From Cadophora sp. MPI-SDFR-AT-0126 (lineage: Eukaryota > Ascomycota > Leotiomycetes > Helotiales > Ploettnerulaceae): DNA of 64,000 nucleotides. The translations under genes were made by a program, and so were the position numbers. The DNA is taken from positions 1,798,001 through 1,862,000 of the forward strand of contig JAGMVK010000005.1 in NCBI GenBank assembly GCA_020747065.1, read 5' to 3'. Of this stretch, positions 12,044-23,707 are shown piece by piece; the stretch's first letter is position 1; each line of letters opens with the position of its first letter. The notes beneath the pieces are model-generated. The model was not told where the DNA came from and made no database searches. It worked only from the letters and a program-made list of their open reading frames with translations.

Positions 12044-14089
12044 ATGTCTTACCAGCACACTGCAGACACCTCAATCCACAGCCGTTCTACCTCCAACATG
12101 TATGCTCCATCTCAAGCTCGTGCTCATCGCGATTCCCAAGGTCAACCTGCTATGCCAGGCACGCAGACCGACAATTCCATGAACGCCATTATGGCTCAAT
12201 TTGGCGGCATCTCGATGTCTGGAACCAATATGGCTGGCATCTCTGGCCTCGGCGCTGCTCAAATCCCAATTAGCGGTACTCAGTACTATTTCAACCCTGT
12301 CGACCATACCTTCTTGGCCGCTCCTCCCATGTACTCGGCTCAAGCTCTCGCTGCTACCCAACCTGCTGATGGCGCCTACAACTCTTACGCAGCTCCCATG
12401 TCATACTACACCCAAGGTGCCTATCCAAGCTTTCTTCCCGCCATGCCATATATGCCCTACACTCCTAGTCGCGTCTCTGCTGGCTATCCCGAGATGTACA
12501 AGGAGGTTCCAGGTCTCGAGAACCGACGCGGATCTTACTCCACCAACGAGTCTGCTCCCGGCACTCCGAACTACGGATCGACCTCTCAACGTGAGCAAGG
12601 CACTCAGATTGTCGCTGTCGATCGATCTCCCTTTGGCTCAACTCCATCGCCTCAACAGCTCCCAGTCCAACATGCTGCGCAGCAAGCCAAGCCACTTCCA
12701 TACAAGACCATTCCTATCAATGTTGATCTTGATGCTCTGCTCGTTCAGCAACCAGCTATTCCTCCAGCCGTCCCTGCTGTCTTCACTCCTCGTGAGAGCA
12801 TGAGAACTCTTGACCAGAGCTTGTCCAACCCCATTCCAGGCAACCGCAATGTCTATATCCGTGGTCTTCACCCAGATACTGACGATGAGACTCTTGCTGC
12901 ATACGCTGCTCGATTTGGTAAGGTTGAGACATCGAAGGCCATCATCGACACCAGCACTGGAGCCTGCAAGGGGTAAGCCTCATCCCTCCCTCATTTGATT
13001 TTCCTTCTAATTCCTTCTTAGTTTCGGCTTTGCAAAGTACTTCTCTCTTCGTGACTCGGAGCTCTGCATCCGTGGATTCTACAAGCTTGGCTATGAAGTC
13101 GGATTTGCTAGGGTACCACACCATGCACCTCATGAGGTCGGCAAGCATACTCACTATACACAGGAGTCTTTCAATTCCCGTCTTAAGGCGGAGGGAGATG
13201 AGCAATCCACTAACCTCTATGTCTCTAACCTTCCCAAGAACATGACCGAGTCGGTAAGTCCTCCGCGCTCTTCCACAATCGTAGCTTTTCTGACATTGAC
13301 CAAGGAACTTGGTGCAATCTTCATGGACTATACCGTTCAATCCAGCAGAATTCTCCGTGACAACCAGAACAACAGCCGCGGTGTTGGTTTCGCTCGGTAT
13401 GTCATGCACATCTGTGACTCGGACAACAGTTACTGACCTTTTGCCACAGCTTCGAGTCTCGTGAGATCTGTGAGGAGATCATCAAGAAGTTCCATGGCCA
13501 GCCAATTGGTGAGGAAGGTCTTCTTCTCCAGGTTCGCTACGCCGACACTCCTGCTCAGAAGGATCTCAAGCGCATCACCACTGAGCGTCGTCAATTCCGA
13601 ACCAATGAGTACAATGTTGGCGCTTATGGAGGACCTGTTGATATGCTTACCCTTTCTCCGTCTGTTCCATCTATGCCATCACCAGTCGGTCCTCGTACTG
13701 GCCAGATCGCTGCTCACTTCCCATCCAGAGCTAGTGGTACCTGGAAGCGTCGTGACAACAGGTATGTTGACATCCAGAGACTCCCAGACAATTCTCAGGC
13801 TGACATCTCCAACAGTTTCACCGGTTCTGTTTGTGGCTTCAAGGATCTTGATCGAAGCATCAAGGTCTCATCGGCTGAATCAATCTCAAAGTCGAAGGAT
13901 ACGTCTGTTCTGCCCCTACCACACCTTGATATGCTCTATACTGACCATACCACACTCAGTAAGCTTTCGCACTCAACTCCTACGGTTTCTGAGGATGGCA
14001 CGGTCGAGGATGGTGCTACCATTCACCACGCCTCGCCAGCTGTCGCCCACGGTGGTCCCATTTCTCCTTCTGCCCGCAAGTCTTCTTGA
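12044..14089 (+). CDS. Two-RRM RNA-binding protein (RBMS/MSSP-like)
   Basis: Likely sequence-specific RNA- or ssDNA-binding regulator. Exons 12044-12972, 13022-13112, 13164-13253, 13305-13396, 13450-13761 and 13816-14089 keep phase and give 595 residues. Residues ~1-265 are a low-complexity Ala/Tyr/Pro/Ser/Gln-rich region. RRM1 starts at RNVYIRGLHPDTDDETL (RNP2) and contains KGFGFAKY (RNP1, split by intron 1). RRM2 starts at TNLYVSNLPKNMTES with RNP1 RGVGFARF. The tail is Ser/Pro-rich (TLSPSVPSMPSPVGPR) and disordered. Close RRM spacing and the LLLQVRYADTPAQKDLK segment resemble vertebrate RBMS/MSSP proteins and uncharacterised ascomycete homologues. The 51-nt intron 2 is stop-free and a multiple of three, so a longer isoform is possible. 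I do not assign a gene name. Confidence 0.9.
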
Positions 14090-14774
14090 AGGATTGCCAA
14101 TGCAAAGGAACTCCACCATCGGCATACATTCTCTATAAATTCCTCACCGGCAATCGGTATCGCATTTCCCTATCATTCGACTTCGATAACATGCGATCTG
14201 ATTCCTCCATACAGTCATTTGCAGATTTTGCTCTTTACCCTTACTCGGTAATTCCGTTCTCGTACATGCGTATCTCGCAGACATACATATCCTGTCTACA
14301 TAGATATGTTGTTCGCATACACTGGCACCGACATCATCCTTCGAATTGTTTCGATCGGTTCATCGCATGTAGGACAACTTCCATCGGTATCTTCAGGCAG
14401 AGTGTGGCCCATGGGCGGCACGAGCAGGAAACATTGCTTTCATGTTGAGCATTGATGGACTGATATCAAAAGTATTGCAACCAGCACTGTAAACATTTCT
14501 TCCTCTTGCTACTATGGCTAGTTCACTCTAGATGTGGATTCTTGTAGCATAATTGAACGCATTCCACCAATTCTTCGCAATTGCGTTTCTAATGCCCTGT
14601 CTTGTGACTTCTTCTTCTTCTTCTTCCTTATCCTTGTCGAAGAAGCTCTGCCTTGTCTGGCAATATTGTGACTTTCTTCAGGCGACTCGGACAGCGAAAT
14701 TGCATTGGCAGTTCTGTAGCGCCGGCTATATCCAGTGGTCTCGGTTTGCCTAGAGAGAAAAGATAGGTAGACAA
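14090..14774. other. 3' intergenic region between RRM gene and RIO2
   Basis: Convergent 3' ends. AT-rich, with TATATG/ATACAT-type signals and a CTTCTT run near 14610-14630 (reads as poly-Lys codons on the minus strand, not a gene). Nothing else recognised. Confidence 0.6.
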
Positions 14775-16040
14775 TCAAGTTCCATCCTTGATTTCAAGTT
14801 TCGATACCAAAATGTCGTTCCCCAGACTATCTTTCAAGCCAGTGGACTCGTACTCCGATTCGTCATGAGGTGTGCTACGTCCTCTGGCCTCGCGATCATT
14901 TTGGGCCTCGTCTTTCTCCTCCACGAAATCCGCGTCCTCTCCACTCTCCTCTCCATCATCACCATCTGACGATTCCTCATTACCACGAGCAGCATTTGGA
15001 TCGCCATCACCATCGACACCGACTTCCTTCATATATGCCTCGAGCTCTTTCGCCATCTTTTTGGAAAATCCAGAAGCCTCAACTGAAACGTCAAGCCTTG
15101 TGGCACCGTCCTTTCCAATCAACTTTCTAGCATCCTTGAAGTATGGACCCTTCGCATCACTTGTGAAGTGGAAACGGCGCTCAAAGAATCGCTTGATGCA
15201 ATTCACATCTCGGTCAAAATAGTACTCGGCGTTTGCGTGATCGACTGATACCATTTGAGGGAAGTCAATCAGGATTGGAGTCAGAACGAGAGTTTCAGTC
15301 GTATTGTTGTCCTCGGTCTCCTTCTTCATCTCCTCTTTGATTAGAATATTGAACTCATTGAAATCGCCGTGAATAAGTCCGTATTGTGCAAGGCGCATGA
15401 TCATGGCGATGAGCTCAGCGTAAAGAGAAGCTGGATCTGGGACAGAGGATATCTGGCGCATGGGAAAGGCATCAATCAGCGACATGACTATCGTATGCCT
15501 AGACTGAGCCAGAGGTTCTGGGACCGGAAACCCATTTTCTCGTAATGCCGTCATGAAGGTAAATTCCTTGAGTGCTGCCAATCGAGACATGTACATCCAA
15601 GAACCCGAAGATCGATTCCGTAGGTAATCTCGATTCGCCTTGACCGTACGAAAAGATATGCGACCCAGTCTGTGTATCTTCAAAACTCTCTGAACTCCCT
15701 GCTCGTCTGCTACAACGAAGATGTCACTCTCCTTGCCCACACCAATCTGATTCCCAACACTGTAGACATCTTTGCGCTTTCGGTATGTATTGAGGGCCAG
15801 GTAATCGAGTCCTCCGTAGGTCAGACGGTAACCGTCGTATTTTGCATTCTTGAGACGTGCGATCAATCCGACTTTCGCCAACGCAGATATATTTTTATGT
15901 ACCCCTCCACGCTGCCCAGAGATTTGACCAATGAGTGCCGTCGGGACGACTTCGTGATTTTTCGAGCCCGTTTCGACGGCTGTGAGCGTCCGCCAGTCCT
16001 CGGGGGTCAGATATCGCATGTGCTTCGTATCGAGCCTCAT
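14775..16040 (-). CDS. RIO2: Serine/threonine protein kinase/ATPase RIO2
   Basis: Atypical kinase/ATPase of late cytoplasmic 40S ribosomal subunit maturation, working on pre-40S particles near 20S pre-rRNA cleavage. It is a single exon of 421 residues from MRLDTKHMRYL. A Met 23 codons upstream (16109) is also in frame, but family alignment favours 16040. An N-terminal winged helix (~1-90) is followed by the RIO fold: nucleotide loop GVGKESDIFVV (~99-109), VLKIHRLG with the ATP Lys, catalytic HGDFNEFNIL, then metal-binding IDFPQMVSVDHANA with the Asp that becomes aspartyl-phosphate in this family. The acidic C-terminal tail (GNEESSDGDDGEESGED) matches fungal RIO2. It is head-to-head with RPN1, 353 bp apart. 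Confidence 0.96.
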   Translation of the reverse strand: MRLDTKHMRYLTPEDWRTLTAVETGSKNHEVVPTALIGQISGQRGGVHKNISALAKVGLIARLKNAKYDGYRLTYGGLDYLALNTYRKRKDVYSVGNQIGVGKESDIFVVADEQGVQRVLKIHRLGRISFRTVKANRDYLRNRSSGSWMYMSRLAALKEFTFMTALRENGFPVPEPLAQSRHTIVMSLIDAFPMRQISSVPDPASLYAELIAMIMRLAQYGLIHGDFNEFNILIKEEMKKETEDNNTTETLVLTPILIDFPQMVSVDHANAEYYFDRDVNCIKRFFERRFHFTSDAKGPYFKDARKLIGKDGATRLDVSVEASGFSKKMAKELEAYMKEVGVDGDGDPNAARGNEESSDGDDGEESGEDADFVEEKDEAQNDREARGRSTPHDESEYESTGLKDSLGNDILVSKLEIKDGT

Positions 16041-16393
16041 GGTTGCGGATTTATTTGCTGATTTGTGGTTCGTGAGAACCTGCCAAAATATTATTTTCTG
16101 CCCGCCCACCTGCAGAGGACCTGAGGGTGGATCCCTGTCAGAGCTAAATGTCGTCGCTTAGTTAGCAGCCCGTCTCGTTTCGCGGTTCGAGCTGTATTTG
16201 TACGCGGAAGCTTGTAGTGCCTGAAGGAACCACAACAAATCCAATACCTCCTCCAACCTCACCACGAATTTCCACGAACACCGTCTCTCGAACCCTTTGA
16301 ACTCAAGGGTCTCTTCTCTGCTCTGCGTGCTCATCTGCCGGAATTCATCCTTCTCCCCAACTCACACGACAAGGCTCAACACAAGCAGCTAGG
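16041..16393. promoter_or_regulatory. Short bidirectional promoter region, RIO2/RPN1
   Basis: These 353 bases separate the divergent ATGs of RIO2 (-) and RPN1 (+), so both promoters and 5' leaders must fit here. I did not find a confident TATA box or a clear proteasome-associated control element by eye. Confidence 0.5.
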
Positions 16394-19299
16394 ATGGCGA
16401 AGGATGGCGAACCTCCAAAGTCCGTCGACAAGGGCAAAGGAAAGGCCATAGATGGCGAGCCTAGCAAAGCTGAGGAGGTCAAGAAGGATAAGGATGGGAA
16501 GCCGCTCGTAAATGGGAAGACTGATGAGCCTACTATTGGAGGTATGGTGTCAGCCTCGAATTGCAAGGGATCCAGCTAATAGACCGCCTCAGCACCCGAA
16601 GAGCTCAGTGAGGAGGACCAGCAGCTCAAGAGCGAACTAGATATGCTAGTGGAGCGATTGACGGTATGAGGAAATGGTGCTGCTTCTTTCTCCTGGTTGT
16701 TGACATGCGTTGGTTTAGGAATCAGACACAACACTTTACAAGTCTGCGTTGGAGGCTATCAAGGACTCCATCAAGACATCCACCTCTTCCATGACCGCCG
16801 TTCCGAAACCCCTCAAATTCCTACGACCACATTATGAGCCGATGATAAAGCTGTACGAGCAATGGCCCGCGGGAGATGATAAGACTTCGTTGGCAGATGT
16901 GCTGTCAGTGATTGGCATGACCTTCTCAGACGAAGACAGACAAGATACCCTCAAATACCGCCTGCTTGCGCCAACATCGGATATTGGATCCTGGGGTCAC
17001 GAATACACGCGGCATCTTGCCCTTGAAATCGGGGAGGTGTACACCAAGAGATTAACAGCTGATGAGCCATACAAAGACCTTATTGATCTAGCACTAGTTC
17101 TCGTCCCCCTGTTCCTCAAGAGCAATGCCGAAGCCGACGCTGTGGACTTGATGAGTGAGCTCGAAATCATCGAGGACATTCCCAAATTCCTCGATAAAGA
17201 TACATACCCCCGAGTATGCCTGTACATGGTCAGCATGGTTAGTCTGTTGACTTACCCTGAAGATCAACAATTCCTCCGAACCGCACACGACATCTACAAG
17301 CATTACGGCCAGCTTACCCAGGCTATTGTGCTTGCTATCCGCCTCAACGATGTCACCCTCATTCAGGAAGATTTCGATTCGACGAAGGATGTGGCGCTTA
17401 AGAAGCAGATGGCTTTCTTGATCGCTAGACAACAAATCGTTTTGGATCTACCTACGGACACGGAAGAGGAGAGGGAAATCGTGGAGTGCTTGAATAGTAC
17501 CAAGATGCCCGAGCATTTCAAGGCTCTTGCAAAAGAGCTGAACATTCTCGACCCGAAGACGACTGAGGACATCTATAAGAGCCATCTCGAAAGCAACCGC
17601 GTGGCTGGTCTCACAAATTTGGATTCCGCAAGACATAATTTGGCTGCTGCTTTTGTCAACGCCTTCGTCAACGCTGGTTTTGGTAACGATAAGATGATGA
17701 TGGTCGAGGAGGAGAAGTCCGCTTGGGTCTGGAAGACCAAGGAGGAGGGTATGATGTCCACAGTCGCTTCGCTGGGAACGCTGCTCCTGTGGGATGTCGA
17801 GGGCGGTCTGGATAAGATTGACAAATACACCTATGCTGATGAGGATCAAATTCTTGCTGGTGCCATGTTGGCTATTGGTATCATGAACACTGGTGTTAGA
17901 ATGGATTCGGAACCTGCTCTCGCACTTTTGAGCGATGAGGATAGAATCAACCACAAGAGTCCCGCGGTCCGGGTGGCGTCGATTATGGGTCTTGGACTTG
18001 CGTATGCTGGCTCAAACCGGGCCGAACTACTTGATATTTTGATACCTATCGTTGGAGACACTTCGCTGGACATGCAGGTGTCGGCAATGGCTGCGCTGTC
18101 ACTGGGTATGGTCTTTGTGGGATCTTCGAACAGCGATGTCAGCGAGGCCATTATCCAGACATTCCTTGACGATGATCGAAAGTCACAGCTAAAGGATAAG
18201 TGGACTCGTTTCATGGCTCTTGGTCTTGGTCTCCTGTTCTTTGGACGCCAAGAAGAGGTTGAGGTTATTTTAGAAACCTTGAAGGTTATCGACCACCCAA
18301 TGTCGAAGCCGACTTCGGTTCTTGCTGAGATCTGTGCTTGGGCTGGGACTGGAACCGTTCTGAAACTTCAGGAGCTTCTTCACATCTGTAACGACCACAT
18401 CGAAGAGAGTGATGAGAAGAAGGGCGATGAGTTGTTACAGGCATACGCTGTTATTGGTCTTGGTTTGGTAGCTATGGGTGAGGATGTTGGCCAAGAGATG
18501 GTCCTCCGCCAGTTCGGACATCTGATGCACTACGGGGAGGCCAATATTCGCAAGGCTGTGCCGTTGGCAATGGGTCTTCTAAGCCCCAGTAACCCCCAGA
18601 TGAAGGTGTACGATACTTTGTCGAGGTACAGTCACGACAATGACAACGATGTTGCTATCAATGCCATCTTTGCCATGGGTCTTCTCGGTGCCGGAACCAA
18701 TAACGCCAGATTGGCTCAACTCCTCAGACAACTGGCCAGTTACTACCACCGCGACCAGGAGTCCCTTTTCATGGTCAGAATCGCCCAAGGCCTTCTCCAC
18801 ATGGGCAAGGGCACGCTTTCCATCAGCCCATTCCATACCGACCGACAGGTCCTCTCACGCGTCTCCGCCGCCGGTCTCCTCGCAGTCCTGGTCGCCATGA
18901 TCGATGCCAAGCAGTTCGTCACCGACAAGTCACACTACCTGCTCTACTACCTCGTCACAGCCATGCACCCCCGCTTCCTCGTCACTCTGGACGAAGAGCT
19001 CAAGCCGCTCACAGTCAATGTCCGTGTGGGACAAGCTGTTGATGTTGTGGGACAGGCAGGTCGGCCGAAGACCATCACCGGGTGGCAGACACAGAGTACG
19101 CCGGTACTGTTGGCGTATGGTGAGCGTGCGGAGTTGGAGGATGAGCAGTATATCCCGTTGACTAGTAATCTTGAGGGCTTGGTCATTTTGAGAAAGGTAT
19201 GTCTCTCTACTGAAGCCTGAATTTGCTAGCACTTTAAAGCTTAGGGGAACATTTGCTGACAAGAAATAGAACCCCGAATGGGAGGACGGAAAGAGCTAA
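16394..19299 (+). CDS. RPN1: 26S proteasome regulatory subunit RPN1
   Basis: Largest base subunit of the 19S regulatory particle. It binds ubiquitin, UBL shuttle factors (Rad23, Dsk2, Ddi1) and Ubp6. Exons 16394-16541, 16593-16663, 16719-19196 and 19270-19299 keep phase and give 908 residues, as in other ascomycetes. The N-terminus is charged and Lys-rich (DKGKGKAIDGEPSK). The helical N domain (~60-400) is followed by a toroid of proteasome/cyclosome repeats (~400-760), seen as recurring Gly/Ala turns such as IMGLGLAYAGSNRAEL, ALGLGLLFFG and FAMGLLGAGTNNARL. The C-terminal domain ends in ILRKNPEWEDGKS, the last nine residues coming from a 30-nt final exon. It is tail-to-tail with MLH1. Confidence 0.97.
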
Positions 19300-19742
19300 A
19301 TGAATCGGAGCATAGGCATGAAATGGAAGGACAGGACGGATGGATGGATCGATGAACTTATACTGTATAATAGCGGCGTAGACCTTGACTTATCTGGCGA
19401 GTCGTAGGAACGTCATCGACTAGTCACATCCAAATAAAACGATAGATGATATGAGGCGTTGATGTATGTGTTCCTGTATTTGTCCTCTTAGTCCTCTCCT
19501 CTTTCAATGCCTCTTCATAATAAGTCTACTGAGCAAATATCATCGATGAGCGAATATGACAGCCAAAAATGCCAATAGCTCTAGGTCCTATGAAAGCTCT
19601 CGGTCCCATGAAAGTAACACCAGTAGTACTACATCCCTAAAGTAGCTGTCCTGCCCATATGTGATGTGATGCCAACATCCGAAAGCCATGTCAAACCAAG
19701 CCAAGCCCATGAAGCAATAATATACAGCCAGATTGATACTTT
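19300..19742. other. Tail-to-tail intergenic region RPN1/MLH1
   Basis: These 443 bases hold both 3' ends. An AATAAAAC-like signal sits near 19433 on the plus strand and AT-rich stretches near 19720-19745. A short direct repeat (AGCTCTAGGTCCTATGAAAG / AGCTCTCGGTCCCATGAAAG) spans about 19577-19616. No gene seen. Confidence 0.6.
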
Positions 19743-22025
19743 TTAGCACCTTTCAAACACCCTATACAGCCCCTTCAAATTCGCGATCTCAACAACACCG
19801 CCCTTCATCAATGACTTCGTAGCAATCAACCTTGCCCTAAAAGCCGGGAAGAGGATGTGTTCCACCGCCTGCGCAATCTGCTGTCTCCTGGCTTTGATCT
19901 CCTCATTCAGATCCTCTTCTGGATCTTCCGGGCCAGGAGAAGGTGGAAGTTGTTCCGGCACGTAGTATGACGCCAGTTCACGGAGGAAGGTAGAGAAGCA
20001 TTCTTTTTCGGCGGTCCAGTTTACGTGTGGGCCAAGCCTGAGGAGGAAGCGTGGGAGTTTGGCGAGGCTGGGTGTGTAGCCTTTTAGTAGGAGGGGAATG
20101 CTGAGGAGTTCTCCTTCTTCTGATATTTCCATGGAGAAGTACTCGAGGAGCATTTCTCTTCGGTCGATGAGCTGCGTGAAAACAAGCTCGGCTACTTCGT
20201 CGACATCGAAATCATCTTCGGGATTTGCTGGCGTGGGAGAAGTGCTTTTCTCGTGTTGGGCGGCGAGGACGAGGAGTTCCTGCAGGTTGAGAGGGGGCTC
20301 GAAACGGATCATGCCAAAGTTTCCGAAGTCAGTGAGGCCGACTTGGTAGAAATACTCGTTGCAGACCATGCCGTAGTCTACGAGGAACAGCTTGACGCCT
20401 CCTTGGATGGCGGCTAGGCGGCGACGTTCATCAACAACTCCTACGAAGGTGTGGCCGGCGAAGATCTCGGTCAGCTCATGGTGCATTTCTTCGCGGACTT
20501 CGGCGCGGAGTTCTTTGACTGTTGCGAGACGACAGACGACTGCCCCGCGGTCAGAAGTCTCGTATTCTGTGTCTGGAGCTTGTGATTGTGTGTCGTTGGA
20601 TCCTGGGTTTATGCTTGCTTGGTTTGTGCTTGGTGGAAGCATGCTGGTGATTTTACGGAGTTTGGAATCAGTGCGAACAAGGTTGTTTTCGTAGGGTTTG
20701 GGCTTCGGTGTTGATGAAGTGGTATTTGCGGATCCGTCAGCATCTGGTGTAGCCGTTGATGGGAGTCGTGCTCCAGGCAGGAGGGTTTGGGTCAGGAATG
20801 TTCGACTTGTGTCGACATCGGCGAGCTTAGAGCGGATGTCGGTGCATATCTTCTCGATGATCTCATCTTCGTTAAGGAAGTTAACTTCTCTCTTCGTGGG
20901 ATGCACGTTGACGTCTACGCGGTGGGGGTCGATGTCAAGACTTAGATATGTGAAGGGATGGCCGCCTTTGGGAAGAAAGGCTGAGTATGTCTGCTCGATG
21001 GCTTTGCGGATGTTGGTGGAGTCCACGGAGCGGTGGTTGATGAAGAGAAGGAGAGTAGTCTTCTTGACGTGGTAGTTGGCATTGGTTGTCCAGCCACGAG
21101 CTCGATAGCCCCATTGGGAATCAGACGATGTGAACTCAATGAGTTCGTTCGCCACTGAACTTCCATGGATTTGTCGGATTCGGTCAACGGTAGAGGAACT
21201 TGACTGGGTGGAGATGGTGGTGCTAGCTTCCCCGTGCTTCTTGCAGCTGAAGGCGACCCCATCGCAGTGGACAGCATATCTACCGACTACATCGAGAATC
21301 TTATTATACTCCTCGGAAGCTGATCTGAAAGCTCGGCGACGAGTTGGAACATTGTAGAATAAGTCTTCGACTGTGATCTGAGTACCTTGCCTGCCGGCGG
21401 TTGGTTTCGGATCGGAACTTTGACCTGGTTTGGCGGGAGCCAGACGACCACTGTCGTAGTGTGCTCTAAAGGCACAGGTAGTATCTTTGGTTCTGGTGGT
21501 GACCGTGAGATGAGCAATATGACTGATACTAGCCAAGGCTTCTCCTCGAAAGCCGTAGGTCCCAATGGAAGTCAGGTCTTCGAACGACTTGAGTTTGGAG
21601 GTCGTGAAACGCTCACATAAGATCGGAAGATCTTCTTTCTTTCGAACTTGTCAGCTGTGGAGTGACCATAAGTGCAAATCTAGACTTACAGCGATTCCAT
21701 GGCCATTGTCTGTGATCTGCAGAAGCTTCAACCCTCCATCTTTGACTAAAACCTCAAGAGAAGTCGAGCCAGCATCAACAGAATTCTCGATAAGTTCTTT
21801 CAACGCGTGGACCGGCGCAACGATGATCTCACCAGCTGCGATCTTGTTGACAACATCAGGATCCAGTGCCTATTACATGATATTAGGATAGTTGCATGAG
21901 GCTGAGAGGCGACGACCACGAACCCTGATTCTTCGGGGTGCAGTCACACCTGCAAGAGCCTCATCCGCCTTTCTCTTCGTTCCCCTCTGTTCCAGATCCA
22001 CATCGACATCCATCAGCTCGGCCAT
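19743..22025 (-). CDS. MLH1: DNA mismatch repair protein MLH1
   Basis: MutL homologue. It dimerises with PMS1/MLH3 and couples mismatch recognition to strand cutting and removal in the nucleus. Exons 21924-22025, 21690-21869 and 19743-21638 give 725 residues in phase. The GHKL ATPase domain shows [14 protein letters not shown] (motif I, Glu and Asn for ATP and Mg), DNGHGI (motif II), TTSKL and [11 protein letters not shown] (motif III). [17 protein letters not shown] and [10 protein letters not shown] complete the N-terminal half (to ~residue 350). After an acidic linker comes the C-terminal dimerisation domain, ending in [12 protein letters not shown], the hallmark MLH1 terminus whose Cys serves in the PMS1 endonuclease site. 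The short N-terminal extension before the ATPase domain ([15 protein letters not shown]) is usual in filamentous fungi. The first intron has a weaker GTTCGT donor. Confidence 0.97.
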
Positions 22026-22394
22026 TTTCACATATCGTTATTCCGCTGCTTTCAATGGTCTGCGCGTACCGGTCGGGGAGAATACAATTGCCTGGCCTGC
22101 AAGTGAAATGACTATGGATACATGTTCGGAGGTAACAGAATGTCCCAAGTTGCTCCGTCCTCCAGCTCAAATGCTGCTTAATGAGTTTGTCCTAAATGAT
22201 AAATTGGTGTTTGGTGGCGGGCATGAAAGATGTCCAGGCAAGCGACGCTGGGCTCCAACTGCCACATCGCTGACTAAGCAACCCCTCGCCTCCCCATGGA
22301 CATCTGACGCCTGTTGAAGCTCAAATAATCCATTTGGCTCATCGCTTCTCAGCTCGTTGGAGAATATTCATGTCCTACATACTTCGCAGCTGAT
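22026..22394. promoter_or_regulatory. Divergent intergenic region MLH1 / radical SAM gene
   Basis: These 369 bases lie between the MLH1 ATG (-) and the first in-frame ATG of the radical SAM gene (+). If the radical SAM protein starts at the later ATG (22491) the gap is 465 bases. No specific element recognised. Confidence 0.45.
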
Positions 22395-23707
22395 TTGAGC
22401 ATCAAGCATGCTATTGAGAGTCCTGGAAGACAAATTTCGAATGTCGATCAAGTTACCCTCCCCCGCATTCTTCATGCTTCAATCTCCACGATGTTTTCAA
22501 GACTGATCCAATATCCTTCATTTTCATCTCGGTTTTCTGGGACAAATATACATTTGAGGCAAAAAGGTTCCAGTTCTAGTCGACGAAGGCTCCATCTGGC
22601 ACCCCCGTTTCTTCTCGACGATTATACCCCAAGGTACCAGTTACTTTCCCCCATTGATGCTTCAAAGAAGAGATCTGCTGCATACGCACACCTTGCGAAG
22701 TGCAATTTGTGCCCTCGACTTTGCAATGTGAATCGGTACGAAAAGACTGGAGCTTGCTTGATTGGAGCTGAGACCGTCAAAGTCAATGTGATTGCTCCAC
22801 ATTTTGGAGAAGGTAAGTGATGGAACAGTGTACGATTTCCATGCTTTAGGTCCAGTCCTGACTCCATTCAATGCTAAGATTTTGCTCTATAGAACCATGC
22901 ATACAAGGTCATAACGGCTCCGGAAGTGTGTTCTTCTCCGGTTGCAATCTTCGCTGCGTGTTCTGTCAAAATCACGACATTGCCCATCAACGAAATGGGC
23001 AAGATTTGACCCCGGGGGAACTTGGAGATTGGTATATTAAACTTCAAGATGTCGGAAAAGTGCACAACATCAATTTGATAACACCCGAGCACATTGTACC
23101 TCAAGTCATCCTGTCGATCTTACACGCGAGAGACCACGGACTAAAGGTTCCGATTATATACAACACTTCGGCGTTCGATTCCTTGGCATCTATAGAATTG
23201 CTAGATGGATTGGTGGATATCTATCTTCCCGACTTCAAAGTATGGAATGCCAGTACTTCCAAACGCCTGCTGAAAGCCGACGACTATGCAGATGCTGCCA
23301 TGGAAAGTATCAAAGCCATGCAAGCCCAGGTTGGAGACTTGTGCTTCACACCTGACGGTATTGCCAAGAAGGGACTACTTGTCAGACATCTAGTTATGCC
23401 TGGCTATGAGTCCGAAGGCGAAGAAATTATGAAATGGATGGCAAACAATGTTTCTAAGGATGTCTTTGTCAATATCATGGAGCAGTATCATCCAGATGCT
23501 CACGTTGGGAAGGCGAAGCACCCCCGTCGGTCAGCAGCCAAATCGGGAGATGTAGGTGGTACACCCTTGTCTGAGGATGCGGTACGGTATGAAGAGATCA
23601 ACAGGCATGTCACAAAAGAGGAGGTTTCTACGGTCAGAAAAGCGGCCGAAAAGGCCGGATTATGGAGATTTTGCGATCCTCCTAGGCATGATGGATTTGC
23701 CTTGTGA
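22395..23707 (+). CDS. Radical SAM enzyme, PflX-like (pyruvate-formate-lyase-activating-enzyme related)
   Basis: Radical SAM protein, not a generic hypothetical. Exons 22395-22812 and 22893-23707 give 410 residues in phase; an ATG at 22491 could be the true start. The 4Fe-4S motif CNLRCVFC (CxxxCxxC) follows GSGSVFFSG. Upstream sits a second Cys cluster, KCNLCPRLCNVNRYEKTGAC. HNINLITPEHIVPQVI, VPIIYNTSAFDSL, VDIYLPDFKVW and VRHLVMPGYE follow in the order seen in the bacterial PflX family. That family is named for likeness to glycyl-radical activases, but its substrate is unknown to me. The Arg-rich start (RRRLHLAPPF) could be a mitochondrial presequence, which is inference. No glycyl-radical partner is encoded nearby. 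Confidence 0.88.

Noticed and set aside
12201..12803. 200-codon ORF in another frame of the RRM gene
   Set aside because: Overlaps exon 1 of the RRM gene completely; Leu/Ser/Pro-rich shadow of the true frame.
13461..14138. 225-codon ORF over RRM gene exons 5-6
   Set aside because: It runs through the intron at 13762-13815 and is out of frame with the conserved RRM2 coding sequence.
20392..21075. Two plus-strand ORFs of 100-125 codons opposite MLH1
   Set aside because: They are antisense to conserved MLH1 exon 3, have Arg/Ser-rich shadow composition and no family features.
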